Part shown: positions 1-11,029 of the stretch, piece by piece
How positions within the stretch are numbered: the first letter of the stretch is position 1
Layout of the letters: the number at the start of each line of letters is the position of its first letter
Assembly (NCBI GenBank): GCA_037447655.1
Contig: JBBHKE010002310.1
Coordinates: 149,146 to 213,145 of the forward strand
Direction: 5' to 3'
DNA: 64,000 nucleotides
Origin: Zygnema cylindricum
Lineage: Eukaryota > Streptophyta > Zygnematophyceae > Zygnematales > Zygnemataceae
The notes under the pieces: model-generated
What the model saw: the letters and a program-made list of their open reading frames with translations, nothing else
What the model was told of the DNA's origin: nothing
Databases searched by the model: none
Position numbers and translations under genes: made by a program

Positions 1-142
1 GTTTCACAAGGGTGAAGCTTTAATTCGGTTCCGATTGCCAAAGGGTCAATCATTTTGGTTTATATAAACTTGGAGGTTGCACTATCTAGATTAGCTTCTT
101 TTGATATGCGAATTCTGTGTGGCAATGGAGGCCATAACATTT
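1..142. other. Unassigned left edge
   Basis: I recognise nothing here. The copia homology that follows begins abruptly at about 143, in the protease region. These bases do not match the corresponding gag or protease part of the related element at 15927-22379. Either A1 is truncated at its 5' side or another insertion or deletion lies at this junction. Confidence 0.4.
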
Positions 143-2223
143 CACACCTGTTCACTAATATAAGAAAGATACACCCACCGTAGAGATAGACGGGGATGGG
201 AGGATAGTCACTACTACTCTTGTAGGATCGGTAGATCTAAAAGTGTTAGTAGAAGGAAAGACATCTATAGTTACATTCTTCGATGTATTGTTTTTTCCGA
301 AGTTGAAGTAAAATCTCATCTCTACATTTGTATTAGGTGATAAGAGTTTTGATATTAGCACTAGGAAAGGAGTCTTTACTGCTAGTTTTGAGGAGAAAGT
401 TTATTGCACTGCTGAAAAAAGGTAGCCAAGGGATGTTTAGGCTGATTTTAAGTAATAAAAAGAGGAAAGTTTACTATGCTGGTGTTCATGATATAATGTT
501 GTGGCATAAGAGGCTTGGGCATGTGAATCTAGATAAGTTCAGAGAGATGAAAAAGATGGGAGTAGTGGATGGGATTCAGTTCGGTGAGAGTGAGAATCTC
601 AGTGATTGTAGTACATGTGCTCAAGGTAATGCACATAGGTTACCCTTCCCAAAAACTGCCACCTCTACGGGAGAAAAGATTCTAGATTTAGTACACATTG
701 ATAATAGGGGACCGGTCAAAGTGCCTTCACCCAGAGGGAAGAGATTTAGGATGACTATCACCGATGATTAGTCTCTGTATTCCAGTGTGTATTTTTTGAG
801 AAATAAGTCAGAGGCTCAAGAATGATTTAGACAATATAAGGCATTGAGTGAAAAACTCCATGAAACCCCAATCAAGAGAGTAAAGATTGACAATGGTGGA
901 GAGTATACCTCTAACCAGTTTGAGGATTTTTTGAGGGAAGATGGAGTCCAACACCAAAAGAAAGTTTTAGAATACGTGAAACAGAATGTAGTAGCACAAA
1001 GTTTAAATAGGACACCAAGTGATAATGCTAGAAGTATGTTGTCGAATAAGAAGATAGGAAAAATATTTTGGCCGAAGCAATGAACTCTGTTAATTACCTC
1101 ATAAATAGAGTTTTTACTTCAACGGTAAAAGGGCACATACTTTATGAAAGATGGACAGGCCGAAACCAGACATATCTCACTTATGGGTTTTAGATTGGTC
1201 TAATTGGAAGATAGATCCTTTAGAAAAACCAAGGTATTTGTTAAGATATGAGGAGGATGTAAAAGGATAGAAACTTTATGATCTAGAAGGTGAAGATATA
1301 ATCTTAGTAAAACACCTAGTAGTTATGGATAAAGGAAATTCTGTGGATCCCTTTCAAGTATGCAAAGTCGGTAAAAATCAGATTTGAGTCATAAAATTCT
1401 GATGACTTTGAGCTTCCTAACTATCCAGGTTTCAGAGAAGAAGACGTTCTTGTAGGTACAAATCAGACCAAGAAGGACTCTGCCGTTGAAACTCCATTGA
1501 CAACTCTACCCCAAGCGAAAGACGTAGTGGAAATTGACTCAGAATCAAGGGACAGGGGAGAAGCTGAGATTGTTCGAAAGAACCCACGCGAACCGTCTAT
1601 TCCAGCAACAGATTTTGAGGGAGGAAGGAGAAGTAGCAAAATGTTGCAAGAAAAAAAAGCTAATAACAAGGGAACAAAACTATCTCATCTGGATGAACCT
1701 CGGACTTATGGAGAGGCGATGAAGTGTCTAGAAAAGAACCGGTGGAAGACAGCCATCAATGAGGAGATGGCCTCAATTATGGCAGCCGATACTTGGGAGT
1801 TGGTGGATTGTCCACCTAACTGAAAACCGATCGGTTGTAAGTGGGTGTTCAAATTAAAACTAACCCAAATAACACCATTGAGGGCTACAAGGTCTGGTTA
1901 GTGGCAAAAGGATTTACACAGAAAGAGGGAATCGACTACGAGGAAACCTTTGCCCCGGTCGTCAAATTTCCCTCCGTTCGAATATTTCTGAGTCTGGAAG
2001 CACCGGAAGACATGATTGTGAACCAGATGGACATCAAGACAACCTTTTTGCATGGGGAATTAGTAGTGGAGATCTTCATGCGACAACTTGAAGGATTTGT
2101 CGGTTGAGGAGAGGAGAGTAAGGAATGTCGGCTGATTACATCCCTTTATGGTTTGAAATAGGCGCATCGACTGTGGAATAAGAAACTTGATGAGTTTTTC
2201 ACCAATCTGGGATAAATTCGGAT
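143..2223 (+). pseudogene. A1 pol remnant: protease, integrase, reverse transcriptase N-terminal half
   Basis: Conceptual translation, broken by several stops and frameshifts, follows the copia pol order. The protease C-terminal part (about 150-400) comes first. The GAG-pre-integrase zinc finger (about 490-660) contains LWHKRLGHVNL and a Cys-x2-Cys pair. The integrase core follows, with DLVHIDNRGP near 690 and IDNGGEYTS near 885. The reverse transcriptase finger and palm (about 1700-2220) include DTWELVDCP and QMDIKTTFLHGEL. The expected integrase Val-Ala-Glu-Arg reads Val-Ala-Gln-Ser, so the third catalytic acidic residue is lost. Coding similarity resumes beyond the solo LTR at 3280. Confidence 0.85.
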
Positions 2224-3279
2224 TGTAGAAATTAATGGTTATTAGTTAAGTATTTTCTAGGTCTAAAATAAAAGGCAGAAAAGAAGCCTAGGCAGTTTGC
2301 TTCTAACTCCTCTCTTCATCTCCCACACTTGTCGCAATCACTGAAAGTTGAAGAGGAAGCTAGAGTCATGGTTGTCTATGCTGCTTATAGAGATAGAGAG
2401 ACAGGTGGTAGATTTTGGTAGATTTACCAAAATATACCTGACGGACCCAGGATTTGATCCTGGTACTTACCGTTTGTCAATTCTGAGTAGCCGGTAGCTT
2501 TATCCTATAATCTAGGATCGATGCTAACACATATAGGGTTTGACAAATATATATACTGTTACGCGTGAACAAATTCATTTAAGTGTAACTATAGATGTCG
2601 CATATGGATACAGTTTTGTAAAAGTAAGGAGTAGAGTACGGATACGTAATGGATATCGTGCATTTTGTTTCGACAGCGAAACAAATACTCGCGCAACAAT
2701 TTATGACAGTTGCGATTAAAAACCAATTTGATCAGACGGTCAAAATGGACGTCGAGATCGCGGAATATGATTTTGGCGGTTTTCGGTCAACGCCACATCC
2801 ATCGACACGTGGCACAACAACATTGGATTACGGCATCTCCAAAGATTTCAAGAACGAATCCAGATATGACATGTGTCAGCTAGTTTGCCATGTCGTACAA
2901 TGACCGTACAGAAAGTACACCGACACCTGTACCTATTTTTACGATACAATATTTTGATTGGTGTCGTACTTCAGTAGATAATGTTTTAGAGAGAGATAGG
3001 ACTTCGAAAAATTTAGACGATAGGACCCTCTCTCCAAGAGAGCCTTTGTACAAAAGGTCAACATTGACCCTCCATAACTTATTTCTCAGAGGAGCAAATA
3101 TAGAGATTTTTTTTGCTATCGACTCAGGGGAGTCTTCCCTTCACTGGGGTGAATGTGGTCAAAGTTTTTGTCTGCCAGGGTGGTAGTTATTCTTGTAGAA
3201 ACACAAAAGGGTTAGGGTTATCTTAGAGGCTTCTTGCAGGCTGTCCTTTCTGAGGACCTATGGTGATCTCAGAGTTACA
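2224..3279 (+). mobile_element. Solo LTR of copia family A with perfect 5-bp TSD
   Basis: This LTR begins TGTAGAAATTAATG and ends CTCAGAGTTACA, matching the termini of the A-family LTRs (TGTAGAAACT ... AGTTTCA). It is about 1056 bp, close to the 1050-bp LTRs of A2. It sits inside the A1 reverse transcriptase and is flanked on both sides by CGGAT (2219-2223 and 3280-3284). The undisturbed A2 copy has that sequence only once at the same codon. No internal coding DNA remains, so this is a full insertion later reduced to one LTR by recombination. It contains a short T-arm-like palindrome (GGATTTGATCC) near 2452. Confidence 0.9.
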
Positions 3280-3928
3280 CGGATCAGCTCAGATCACTCA
3301 ATCTATGTTTTTGAAGATGAAAAATGTGTTATTTTTATTGCAATTTATGTTGATGATTTGTTTATCTTAAGTACATCAATTGACAAAGTTAATAAACTGA
3401 AAACGGATCTTTAGGGGAGATTTGAGATGATGGATATGGGGGAGGCAAGATTTATTTTGAGAGTTTAAGAAGAAAGAGACCAAGAAAGAAAAATTATAAG
3501 ACTAACTCAAAAAGAAGCAATAACGAACATGTTGGAAAATTTCCAGATGGATAAGATTAATAGTTATACAACTCTAATAGAGTTGAAGAAAGGAAGTGAG
3601 GGGAGTGTGAAAGAACGAGTCATAACCTTAGACGAGGAATTAGGTCCTGAAGAATAGAATTTCATGCAGACTATTCTTTAGAGGCAAAAAGTGGGAAGCC
3701 TAATCTATTTTATGAATTGTACCCGGCCGGATTTAGTTGTAGCTTTAGGAGTGCTGAGTAGAAGTTTAAATGCTCTCACTAAGAGAGATTGGGAGGCAGC
3801 TAAAAGAGTCCTTAGATATTTGATAGGAACTAGGATGGTTGCATTTGGGTGGGGGGAATATTCACATCACTACTTGGAGTGATGCCAGTTATGGTGATGC
3901 TCCGATGAAGAGATGTAGTTCTGGATAT
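3280..3928 (+). pseudogene. A1 reverse transcriptase end and start of RNase H
   Basis: This continues A1 after the solo LTR. The reverse transcriptase catalytic Tyr-Val-Asp-Asp is readable near 3345-3362 (IYVDDLF). The connection domain includes GSLIYFMNCTRPDL (3700-3745). RNase H starts with a frameshifted TWSDASYGDAP-like stretch near 3870-3910. The reading breaks off at 3928, in the codons for Ser-Gly-Tyr, where the large nested block begins. It resumes at 22544. Confidence 0.85.
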
Positions 3929-4507
3929 TGTCAAGCTCGTGTGCGTTGCCAGAACACTTATATATAACCAAGGACTTCCGAACCCTTTTGAACCAATAAG
4001 GTCCTCAAAGAACGGAGGAGTGAGTGCACCACGCCAGACAAAATCCTTTAATTTGCCAAACTGAGCCGAACGCACTTTATTTCGTGCCTAACGGAGGTCG
4101 AACGACGGAGTTATCTTACTTTAAAGATTTCCATTCTGTTACACGCAACCAGTTTCCACCTTTCCCTTTGGGAAGTACTTTGTGGACACCACGTAACTTT
4201 TGGGATAGATCTGTAGATTTTGCTGTTGGGTGTCAGTAGGATGTTAGTTCAGGTCCACTAGACTGGCAAAACATTTACTACTTTGGGTCAAAGTTAGACC
4301 TTTCACGTCAATTCACGACTTTGTGGCTCAAAAGCGCATAATAGGAGGACATTTGGCTTCAAATCCAGCCGGAGCTAGTCGCCTCACTTTTTGCCCTAAT
4401 TGTAGCAAAACCTGTTTTGTCTTATGTCTGTACGATAACAATTTTTGGTCGTTGATTGGCTTTTGGTATTGCTTTGACTTTGGCACTTCTAGTAGGAAAA
4501 ACTTTGC
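3929..4507. other. Left arm of nested block, unclassified
   Basis: This arm starts with TGTCAAGCTCG at the A1 breakpoint. Short open stretches occur (for example 4024-4239), but none resembles a known protein. The last roughly 30 bases before 4508 resemble the DNA just before the right gypsy repeat (around 15200). It may be LTR or leader sequence of the gypsy element, or a fragment of another element. Confidence 0.35.
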
Positions 4508-5113
4508 TGGTAAAAGGCACTTGGGGCCAAATGAGACAAGTTGCTTTTTCAGTATTGTCTCTTGAGAAAACCCCCAGAGAATACAATGAATCTTTTTGTT
4601 GGAGAACTATTGCATTCTGTCGTTGACTCTATTGCCATCTTTGTTTTGGATTGTCTTTTGTGGAAATCGTAGCTCGGGTGGGTGGTTGGCACTATCCTCT
4701 CTTTGGGCAGTTTGGACTTTCGCTATTTGAAACTTAGAAGAGTCTGGTCGGATCCGTGCAGCGGAACTGAGGGTTGAGAGAGAATCATATCAATCTTCAG
4801 GGCAATTTGGAGAGGTTTCTTCTACTCAGTTTTGTCTTCGTTGCACTCCAGGGAAAGTGAACTTACTTCACCATTTATATTGATTTCTATCTTTATATCT
4901 ATTTTCTGGGGCAAGGTGATATTGTATAAATTGAAAGAGCCGATATTTATTGTTTTTATAATTTCTGCGTGGGAGTTATTTGCGCTCTTTTGTGGTCGTC
5001 TTTGGTTTTTATCCGGAGTTCTTATGGACTGGATTGGACGACCAACATTCCCTTTCCATCCTTTAGATAGCATTCAAGGGTTTAGCATTTAGTGGGCTTT
5101 CGGCAAATCAACA
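4508..5113 (+). repeat. Left terminal repeat of gypsy element
   Basis: This 606-bp segment matches 15227-15829 along its whole length with small differences. Both contain AAAGGCACTTGGGGCC or AAGGCACTTGGGGCC near the start and end in ATCAACA or ATCAGCA. It lies before gag and its partner after integrase, as expected for LTRs. Boundaries are uncertain. Weak similarity extends a little upstream of both copies, no purine tract precedes the right copy, and no clear primer site follows the left one. Confidence 0.65.
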
Positions 5114-5201
5114 CAGTACTGAAAAAGCCACCTGTCTCTTTAGGTTAAAGAGGATAGGTGCTTAAGGCGGAGTACTTCCATAAAGGCATTTAGCTCTTCT
5201 G

Positions 5202-5505
5202 TTGCGGTCAGCTATGGGAGGAGGAGAAGTTCAGGATAGGGATCTTTTTGGTGTTAGGCCGGAAGAGCAAGAGAGGCAAGAAGCAGTAGCACAAGAGGAA
5301 GAGTCCCAAGTGCCCGAGGCATCGGTTCCTTTTGCCTCAACTTTAAACATAGAGCAGTTTATTCAAGGAATGATGCATGAGGCTGTTAGATTTGGGACTC
5401 CTCCAAAAAAGCGAGTGAGGCAACCCTCTATTCCACCTCCACCTGTCTTTTCTCTCGAGAATTTCCCAACTTTATCCGAGGCTGCTGAAACTCTAATACC
5501 TCCAT
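5202..5505 (+). pseudogene. Gypsy gag N-terminal fragment
   Basis: An open stretch starts about 90 bp after the left repeat (ATG at 5214, Met-Gly-Gly-Gly-Glu-Val; the stretch is open from 5202). It encodes a Glu/Gln-rich segment (RPEEQERQEA), then NIEQFIQGMMHEAVRFGTPP and a Pro-rich run, ending at the solo LTR inserted at 5506. The position and composition fit the start of a gypsy Gag. I see no domain that proves it. The frame would have continued at 6488. Confidence 0.5.
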
Positions 5506-6487
5506 TGGTACTCAGAGTAAGCTGCTTACTAGAAGCCCCTAGGATAGCCTCAATCCCTTAGTTTTGTATGAGTATTACTGACACACTGACAGAATACAGA
5601 CTGATCAGACTTCACCCCTTAGTAAAGTAGACTCTCTTGAGTTTGTTACAAAAAGAATCCTTGAATTTGCTCCCCCGAGCAGTAAATTATCAATGGTCAA
5701 ATATGACCTTTTAAATAGAAGCTCTTTGGGAGAGAGGCGGCTACTTCTAATTCTCCTAAGTCCTAAACCCCTCTCTAATCCCTCTACTGCTGATGTACAC
5801 GACCAATCAAATCATTGTATAGTATAGAAAGGTACTTGGCCTGGAGTACTTTCTTTACGGCCATTGTACGACATGGCCCAGAAGATGACGCCTGTCATAT
5901 CTGAGGTCGCCTTTGTATGTCCCGGAGATGCCGCTATCCAATGTCATGTTGCCACGTGTTACCTGGTGTGGCAGCGACGGCAAACCGCCAAATCGTCCAT
6001 TCCGCGATGCTGGTTTCTCCCTCTGTCGTGCGATTGATATCGACCTTAATTCAGGGTCGTTTAAAATACTAGTATTTTCCAATGTAACTCTATTTGTCTA
6101 TCTCTATGTGATTGTGGTCTGTTTGTCAGTTAAATGAACTTCTATATTTCTACATCTTTAAGTAGCTATCGTACCCTATATACTCCAGCACAGGTCCTAG
6201 TGTATAAGCCAAAGCTACTGGCTACAGACAAATTGACAAATGATTGGTACAAAGATCAAATCCTGGGTCCCTCAACCTTTTTGGTAAGTTTACCAAAAGG
6301 ATTGCCTTCTGACTCTAGGGGAAGCATAGGCAGCCTTAGCTCTAGCTTCCTCTCCAGCCTTGAGTGACTACGGCAAGTATGGGGGCTAGAGAGAGAAGTT
6401 AGAAGCACGCTGCCTCTGCTTTTTCCTCCTCATTTGAGATCAATTAAGAAACCTAGAACATACATAAGAAATCTTTTTATTTCAACA
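5506..6487 (-). mobile_element. Solo LTR of copia family A inserted in gypsy gag
   Basis: This is a diverged A-family LTR in the same orientation as A2 (reverse). It contains the same string of landmarks: CTCAGAGTAAGCTGCTT, CTAGGATAGCC, GAATTTGCTCC and the T-arm-like AAAGATCAAATCCTGG near 6247. It ends TTTATTTCAACA where A2 has TTAGTTTCTACA. It is about 982 bp against 1050 in A2. The flanks do not show a clean target duplication, so the ends are approximate. It separates two parts of the gypsy gag region. Confidence 0.75.
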
Positions 6488-8220
6488 GTTGCTAGATCTA
6501 GGGTAACGGAGAAGGTGGAGAGACCGACATTATCCCCTAAATCACGTAGGAAGGGCTTGGCACATAAGGAATCGGGCCCCGGTCACCCTCCCGAAGTATG
6601 ACGATTTACGAGATCTAAAGTTTCGATAATGGAGAGGTGCATGGATCCCGAAATTTCGGCAGATCCTAACTAGCCAAGTCATAAAGAAATCTAAGCCCTT
6701 CACAATCTCCATGAGTTGAAAGTTAAGGAGTTGGTCCAGCGGGTAGCAAGGTCAAGACGAGCCAAGATCGCACGCCCAGTGGGAAGTGAAGTGGAAATAT
6801 TGAGCTATTCATCACAAAGAGGATCTTCACCCTCAGTCATGGAGCAACAGGGGAGGCCATCGACTTCATACAAGCAACCCATCTGATCTCAAGACACTGC
6901 AATTAGCAAACCATCGAGGGGTAGGGCGACCTCTCGGGCCCTGTTCAGGGAAGGAACGAGCAAGTGGGGGTTACCACAGCCCAAGAGAGTGCACCGGTTT
7001 GACCACCGTGACAGTAAAGGCAGGTTCCTATCGATGCTTAAAGAAGAAACGTTACCTCCTACTGGGCCAACCGCACCATAAAAACCTCCTCCAGTTGCCT
7101 TAATCGTTCGACCTTCGGAGGATTGTGGAGGATTATGGATACAGATCCAGAAGTTTAAGGCATGGGGATTGCAAATCTGACTAAGGTGGTTAGCAGGACT
7201 CACGAGGTTATGGAAATAGTGAAGGCACAAGGTCAGGCGACGGCGGGGGGTGGACCAGTTACGGTGGATTGGGAGGCTTGAGAAAGGGAAAGACGAGCTT
7301 TATAGGAACAAGAGTTGAACCTTATATGGGAAGCGAGGCGTATGTCCAACGGACTTCTCAATAAGCAGATACTCACTTCTTCTAGGACAAGACCATACCT
7401 CGGAGCACCAGTTCATGAACCTGCATCTATCTTGGAAACGCTATTAGGGATGCCTCTTTCGGAGACTGACTATGATACCCCTCTTCACCGAAAAGGGGGT
7501 GGAACCACAGGACCTAATGGGAAGGGTTTGGGTGCAAATATACTTCTTCACATTGTAGCTTATCCTCAAGGAGTGTCAACTGTTATTGCGGTGGAAGACG
7601 CCTTCGCAGTAGAAGCCCTTGTGGAATTACGACCGGACAAAAGGGTTCACATTCCCTTTAGAGCATCCCCTCCTCCCGCTTCTCGAACTAGACAATCTCC
7701 ACAATCCCCTGCTCTTACCTCTTCTCCTTGACCACCCTTTTCTCCTGCTGCGGTAGTCTGTGGGTCACCAGATCAGCCTATTTTGCCCTACAAATACAAC
7801 GTCCCTGCCTATTATCGTCCTCACCGGCATTCTCCTTCTACCAGCTCAGCAACTCCACCTCCCGAGACAACCAAGAGGCGAAACAGGAGACAGACTCCTT
7901 ATCTTACCGAGCCCAAACAGTCTACGTCTCCGTCTCCGCCCCCGTCTATTCCACGAAGGCCTTTGAACAGACTTCGTCTCCACATACCATCAGTGGAGAC
8001 ATTTCTAAGAGGGGAACAATACATTCATAGATCTAGAGGAGCTTCCACACCTCCTTTGAGAGCAAAACGATCCTCGGTGGGGGGGGGGTTCCCAGCTGTT
8101 ACACCCAGAGGAGAAAGAGGTTCGGATATAGAAGGGGTAGATCCCGGAACAATTTCATTGGCATAGTTTATCAGCCCCACCAGGCGAGCCTCTCCATAGT
8201 TCACCCACCTTGCCGAGGAG
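6488..8220 (+). pseudogene. Gypsy gag, Pro/Arg/Ser-rich linker region
   Basis: Several overlapping open stretches lie here (7315-7731, 7783-8166). They encode low-complexity Pro-, Ser- and Arg-rich sequence, such as PPPSIPRRPLNRLRL and an RGASTPPLRAKR-like tail. Frames change repeatedly, so this is a decayed linker between the Gag N-terminus and capsid rather than a functional gene. An RGEQYIHRSRG-like basic patch is visible. No catalytic domain is recognisable. I assign it to gag purely from its position between 5202 and the capsid and zinc-knuckle block. Confidence 0.45.
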
Positions 8221-9645
8221 GAAAACAAAATGAGGATATAAGGATCTTTACGGGAGATAGCTCAGGGATCGCTTTTTCTGATTTTGAACTGCTGTGGAAA
8301 TCCTTCACGCAGTCTGAAATTAACAAATACAGTGATGGGGCTATCCCAGAAGATTTTGAGACCACTATTTTTCCTATGATGGTAAACTTTCTAGCCGGAG
8401 GAGCTTTGGCCGACTATAAGGAGCGTCAACCCTCTCCGATGGCTCCTAACATCAAAATCTCAAATCCGACACTTGACGCCTAAGTCTTTGACGTAGTTGC
8501 CAACCCGACACTTGACGCCTAAGTCTTTGACGTAGTTGCCGATCTGGCTCCCGCCGCAGTAGTCTTTGTTAATGCCACTTTCACTATGGACATGAAACTG
8601 CGGGCCCAAGGAAGAGCCTATGTTAACCATCTGCAGGCAGTACAAGCCGTTGAGGGAGCTAGCCGAATGATGGCCAGCCCAACCCCTTGCACCACTTTGC
8701 TGAACGCTTGGAGACTCCTTTGTACGGAAAGGAACGAAACTGCAATCAAAAAATTCACGGAATTCGAATGTTTGAAAAATGAAACCACGTAGACGCTGTT
8801 CAACCGCCTCTCGAGCCTTTGTCAGAAGACCAAGCTATCTACCATTAACACCCCAGCCATGGCCACGAAATATTATGTCAATGTTCGGAATTCGTTCGGA
8901 CCAACAAGAGAGGCAGCTCTCGACAATTAGAGTGCTAGTCAGGCAATCCACGACAAAAACCCCACGGCGCAAGAAATTCCATTGGCTGCAATGAAGTTAT
9001 ATGATCATTATGTAAACTGGGAGGCCAAAGTAAAGGCTGTTACCGAGAAAGCGCGAGCCAACTTCGCAGGCTTCACGGGGGAATCCTCTCTTAACACAGA
9101 AGAACAAATCGAGCTGCAAGCTTTGCGGAAGCTTAAAGGGAAACAGGAAGCTGAACCAGATCCGAACTTGCAATGGGTGCGGATGAAAAAGTTTACCTGT
9201 ACAACTGCTTGAACTGCAACCAAACCGGTCACAGGTGGAAACGATACCCCAGGAAGCTCAACGCGGAACTCGCTATCAAGCAAAAAGAGTTTGAGAAAGA
9301 ACGTGCAGAAAGAACCCGGAAGCAGCAGGAACGCAGGCAGGAAGGAGGGGGAGGGGACCAAACACCGGTAACAAAAGAAACTTATAAACCTACTCCCAGG
9401 ACTAAAACCACTAAAATGTCTCAATCCTAGTTAATACAAATCAGACTTCCTAAACTTGATGATGCTCAGATCTCGAAAGAGTTAAGAGGGAAGTACACCA
9501 CAGAGGGGTCAAAATGTGAGGCTTGTGGGTTTATGGGCCATAAGGAAGGGCAATGTTTTCAAAAGAGTGGGGTCCCAAAGGAAGTGATGCAATATGCTTT
9601 GTTCATAGGTGAGGGGGAACCAGTTGTTAATCCTTTGCCATTGTA
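8221..9645 (+). pseudogene. Gypsy gag capsid and two CCHC zinc knuckles
   Basis: From about 8231 one frame reads EDIRIFTGDSSGIAFSDFEL, then continues through NATFTMDMKLRAQGRAYVN and a region rich in helix formers to about 9210. A few stops and an in-frame 13-codon duplication interrupt it. Length and composition fit a gypsy capsid domain. Two nucleocapsid-type knuckles follow. CLNCNQTGHRWKRY (about 9206-9250) lacks its last Cys (Tyr instead). CEACGFMGHKEGQC (about 9511-9552) is an intact CX2CX4HX4C. Such knuckles bind the element's RNA during packaging. The first knuckle is followed by a charged Glu/Arg/Lys run. Confidence 0.75.
8466..8543 (+). repeat. 39-bp tandem duplication in gypsy gag
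   Basis: Two adjacent 39-bp units (8466-8504 and 8505-8543) differ only at their last bases. The unit is a multiple of three, so the duplication is in frame. Each unit contains an in-frame TAA, so the stop was duplicated with it and arose before the duplication. Confidence 0.9.
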
Positions 9646-10679
9646 ACTTTTGTATTTATGAGGGGTCAATCTCCAAATGAACCGGGACCAAGTAACATGA
9701 TGCCATAACACATCATTCAGCAGCATAACAGTCAACTGGCCACCATGGCAGGAGAATTGGCCGCTCTCCGCTTGGGATTGAAGGCCCACACACCTCCACC
9801 TCTAATGCACGCTGAGAAAGTGCATAGACAGAAGCAAGAAATGTTACATAAGCTAGCGGAGATGGAACATCAAACCATGGTCGGTGGAGAGGATGATGAC
9901 CTCATGGGTTGGGATATGGAGCCTCCAAAGGCTCATCGTGCTCGGACATTTTTGTCCGGAGCCTAGAAAGTCAGAGTCGCGGGCAATCGCAAGCAACTTC
10001 GCTCTACCATGTCTTTATAGAGAAAGGACAAACAACCGATGGAACCAAAGGACCACAGCGGCAAGGCCACTAGTCCTTTATCCTTCACACTGCAAGCTAT
10101 CCTGCTGAGTAGTGACATTGGGCTGGGCCTAAAACCGACCCATCCGCCTCCTCTGGCTCTAAAGAAAATTCCTCTCGGTTTCGAGGGTTAGAAAAAAACA
10201 CAGCCAGAAAAGGGTGCTTCAACCACTGAAACAGATAAAGAATGGTTCGACTAATACATAGTTGGAAGACCAACAGCAGATCCACCAATAACACCTCCAA
10301 TAGGGAACAATGACGCAGAAGATGAAGAAGCAACGAAGTGGAACAAGAGAAATCAGAAGACGAGGAATCACCTATTTCATCGCCCAAAGCTCACCCTCCT
10401 TCTTCCAAACTGGCAATTATGTTAGTACGACATCTGATGCCCTACGCCTTGACCCACGTCAAAACGCTAGCTTCCTCCCACAATTTGCCCGAAGATATCC
10501 TCATTTAGGCACTAGAAGAAGAGATTCACACCAAGAGGGAAAGTGTCGGGTTGGCAAAACCACCCAAGACAGAATTTATGTCGCAAGAACCGAAAATGTC
10601 TATGGCGGATTGAGATTATAAGGCCTTGTCGGTGGCTCTTGTTCTTAACAAGACATGTAATTTTTAACTTAATGGATAC
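9646..10679 (+). other. Gypsy spacer between gag and protease
   Basis: Only short open stretches occur. 9745-9966 encodes an Ala/Leu-rich then acidic segment (MAGELAALRLGLKA, then EDDDLMGWDM), possibly a Gag-Pol linker. 10310-10621 is open but unremarkable. No domain is recognised. It most likely represents the decayed C-terminus of gag and the N-terminal extension of protease. Confidence 0.4.
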
Positions 10680-11029
10680 AGGTATTTAGATGTAGTGGTG
10701 GATACCGGAGCCCTCCCTAAACTTATAACCACTTTAGCATTACAAAAAATGCGAGATGAAATCAGGCCAGAAATCAGTCCCAGCGAAATATGCCTGAGTA
10801 CGGTCAGCAGTGAGAGCCAACCAGTATTTGGCATCATTAAGCAATGGAAATCGAATTCGCGGATGACGCACGTTAACACGTACAAATTCAGCTCCTCTTT
10901 ATCGTAGTGGAAGGTAAACAATTTGAAATTATTTTGGGTATGGCTACATGGACAAGGTTGAACATGAAGTTGAGCATCTAGAAGGAACAAGTTACACTTT
11001 CAGACCCGGAAGATCCCGAGGGCACCAAA
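10680..11029 (+). pseudogene. Gypsy aspartic protease
   Basis: The retropepsin active site Asp-Thr-Gly-Ala is in VVVDTGALPKLI (about 10690-10725). The second half of the fold is recognisable by VVEGKQFEIILGMATW (about 10905-10954), which has the Ile-Ile-Leu-Gly motif typical of retroviral-type proteases. A frameshift separates the two halves. The second half is in the same reading frame as the methyltransferase that follows, with one TAG in between near 10980. The enzyme would release the Pol products, including the methyltransferase. Confidence 0.75.
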
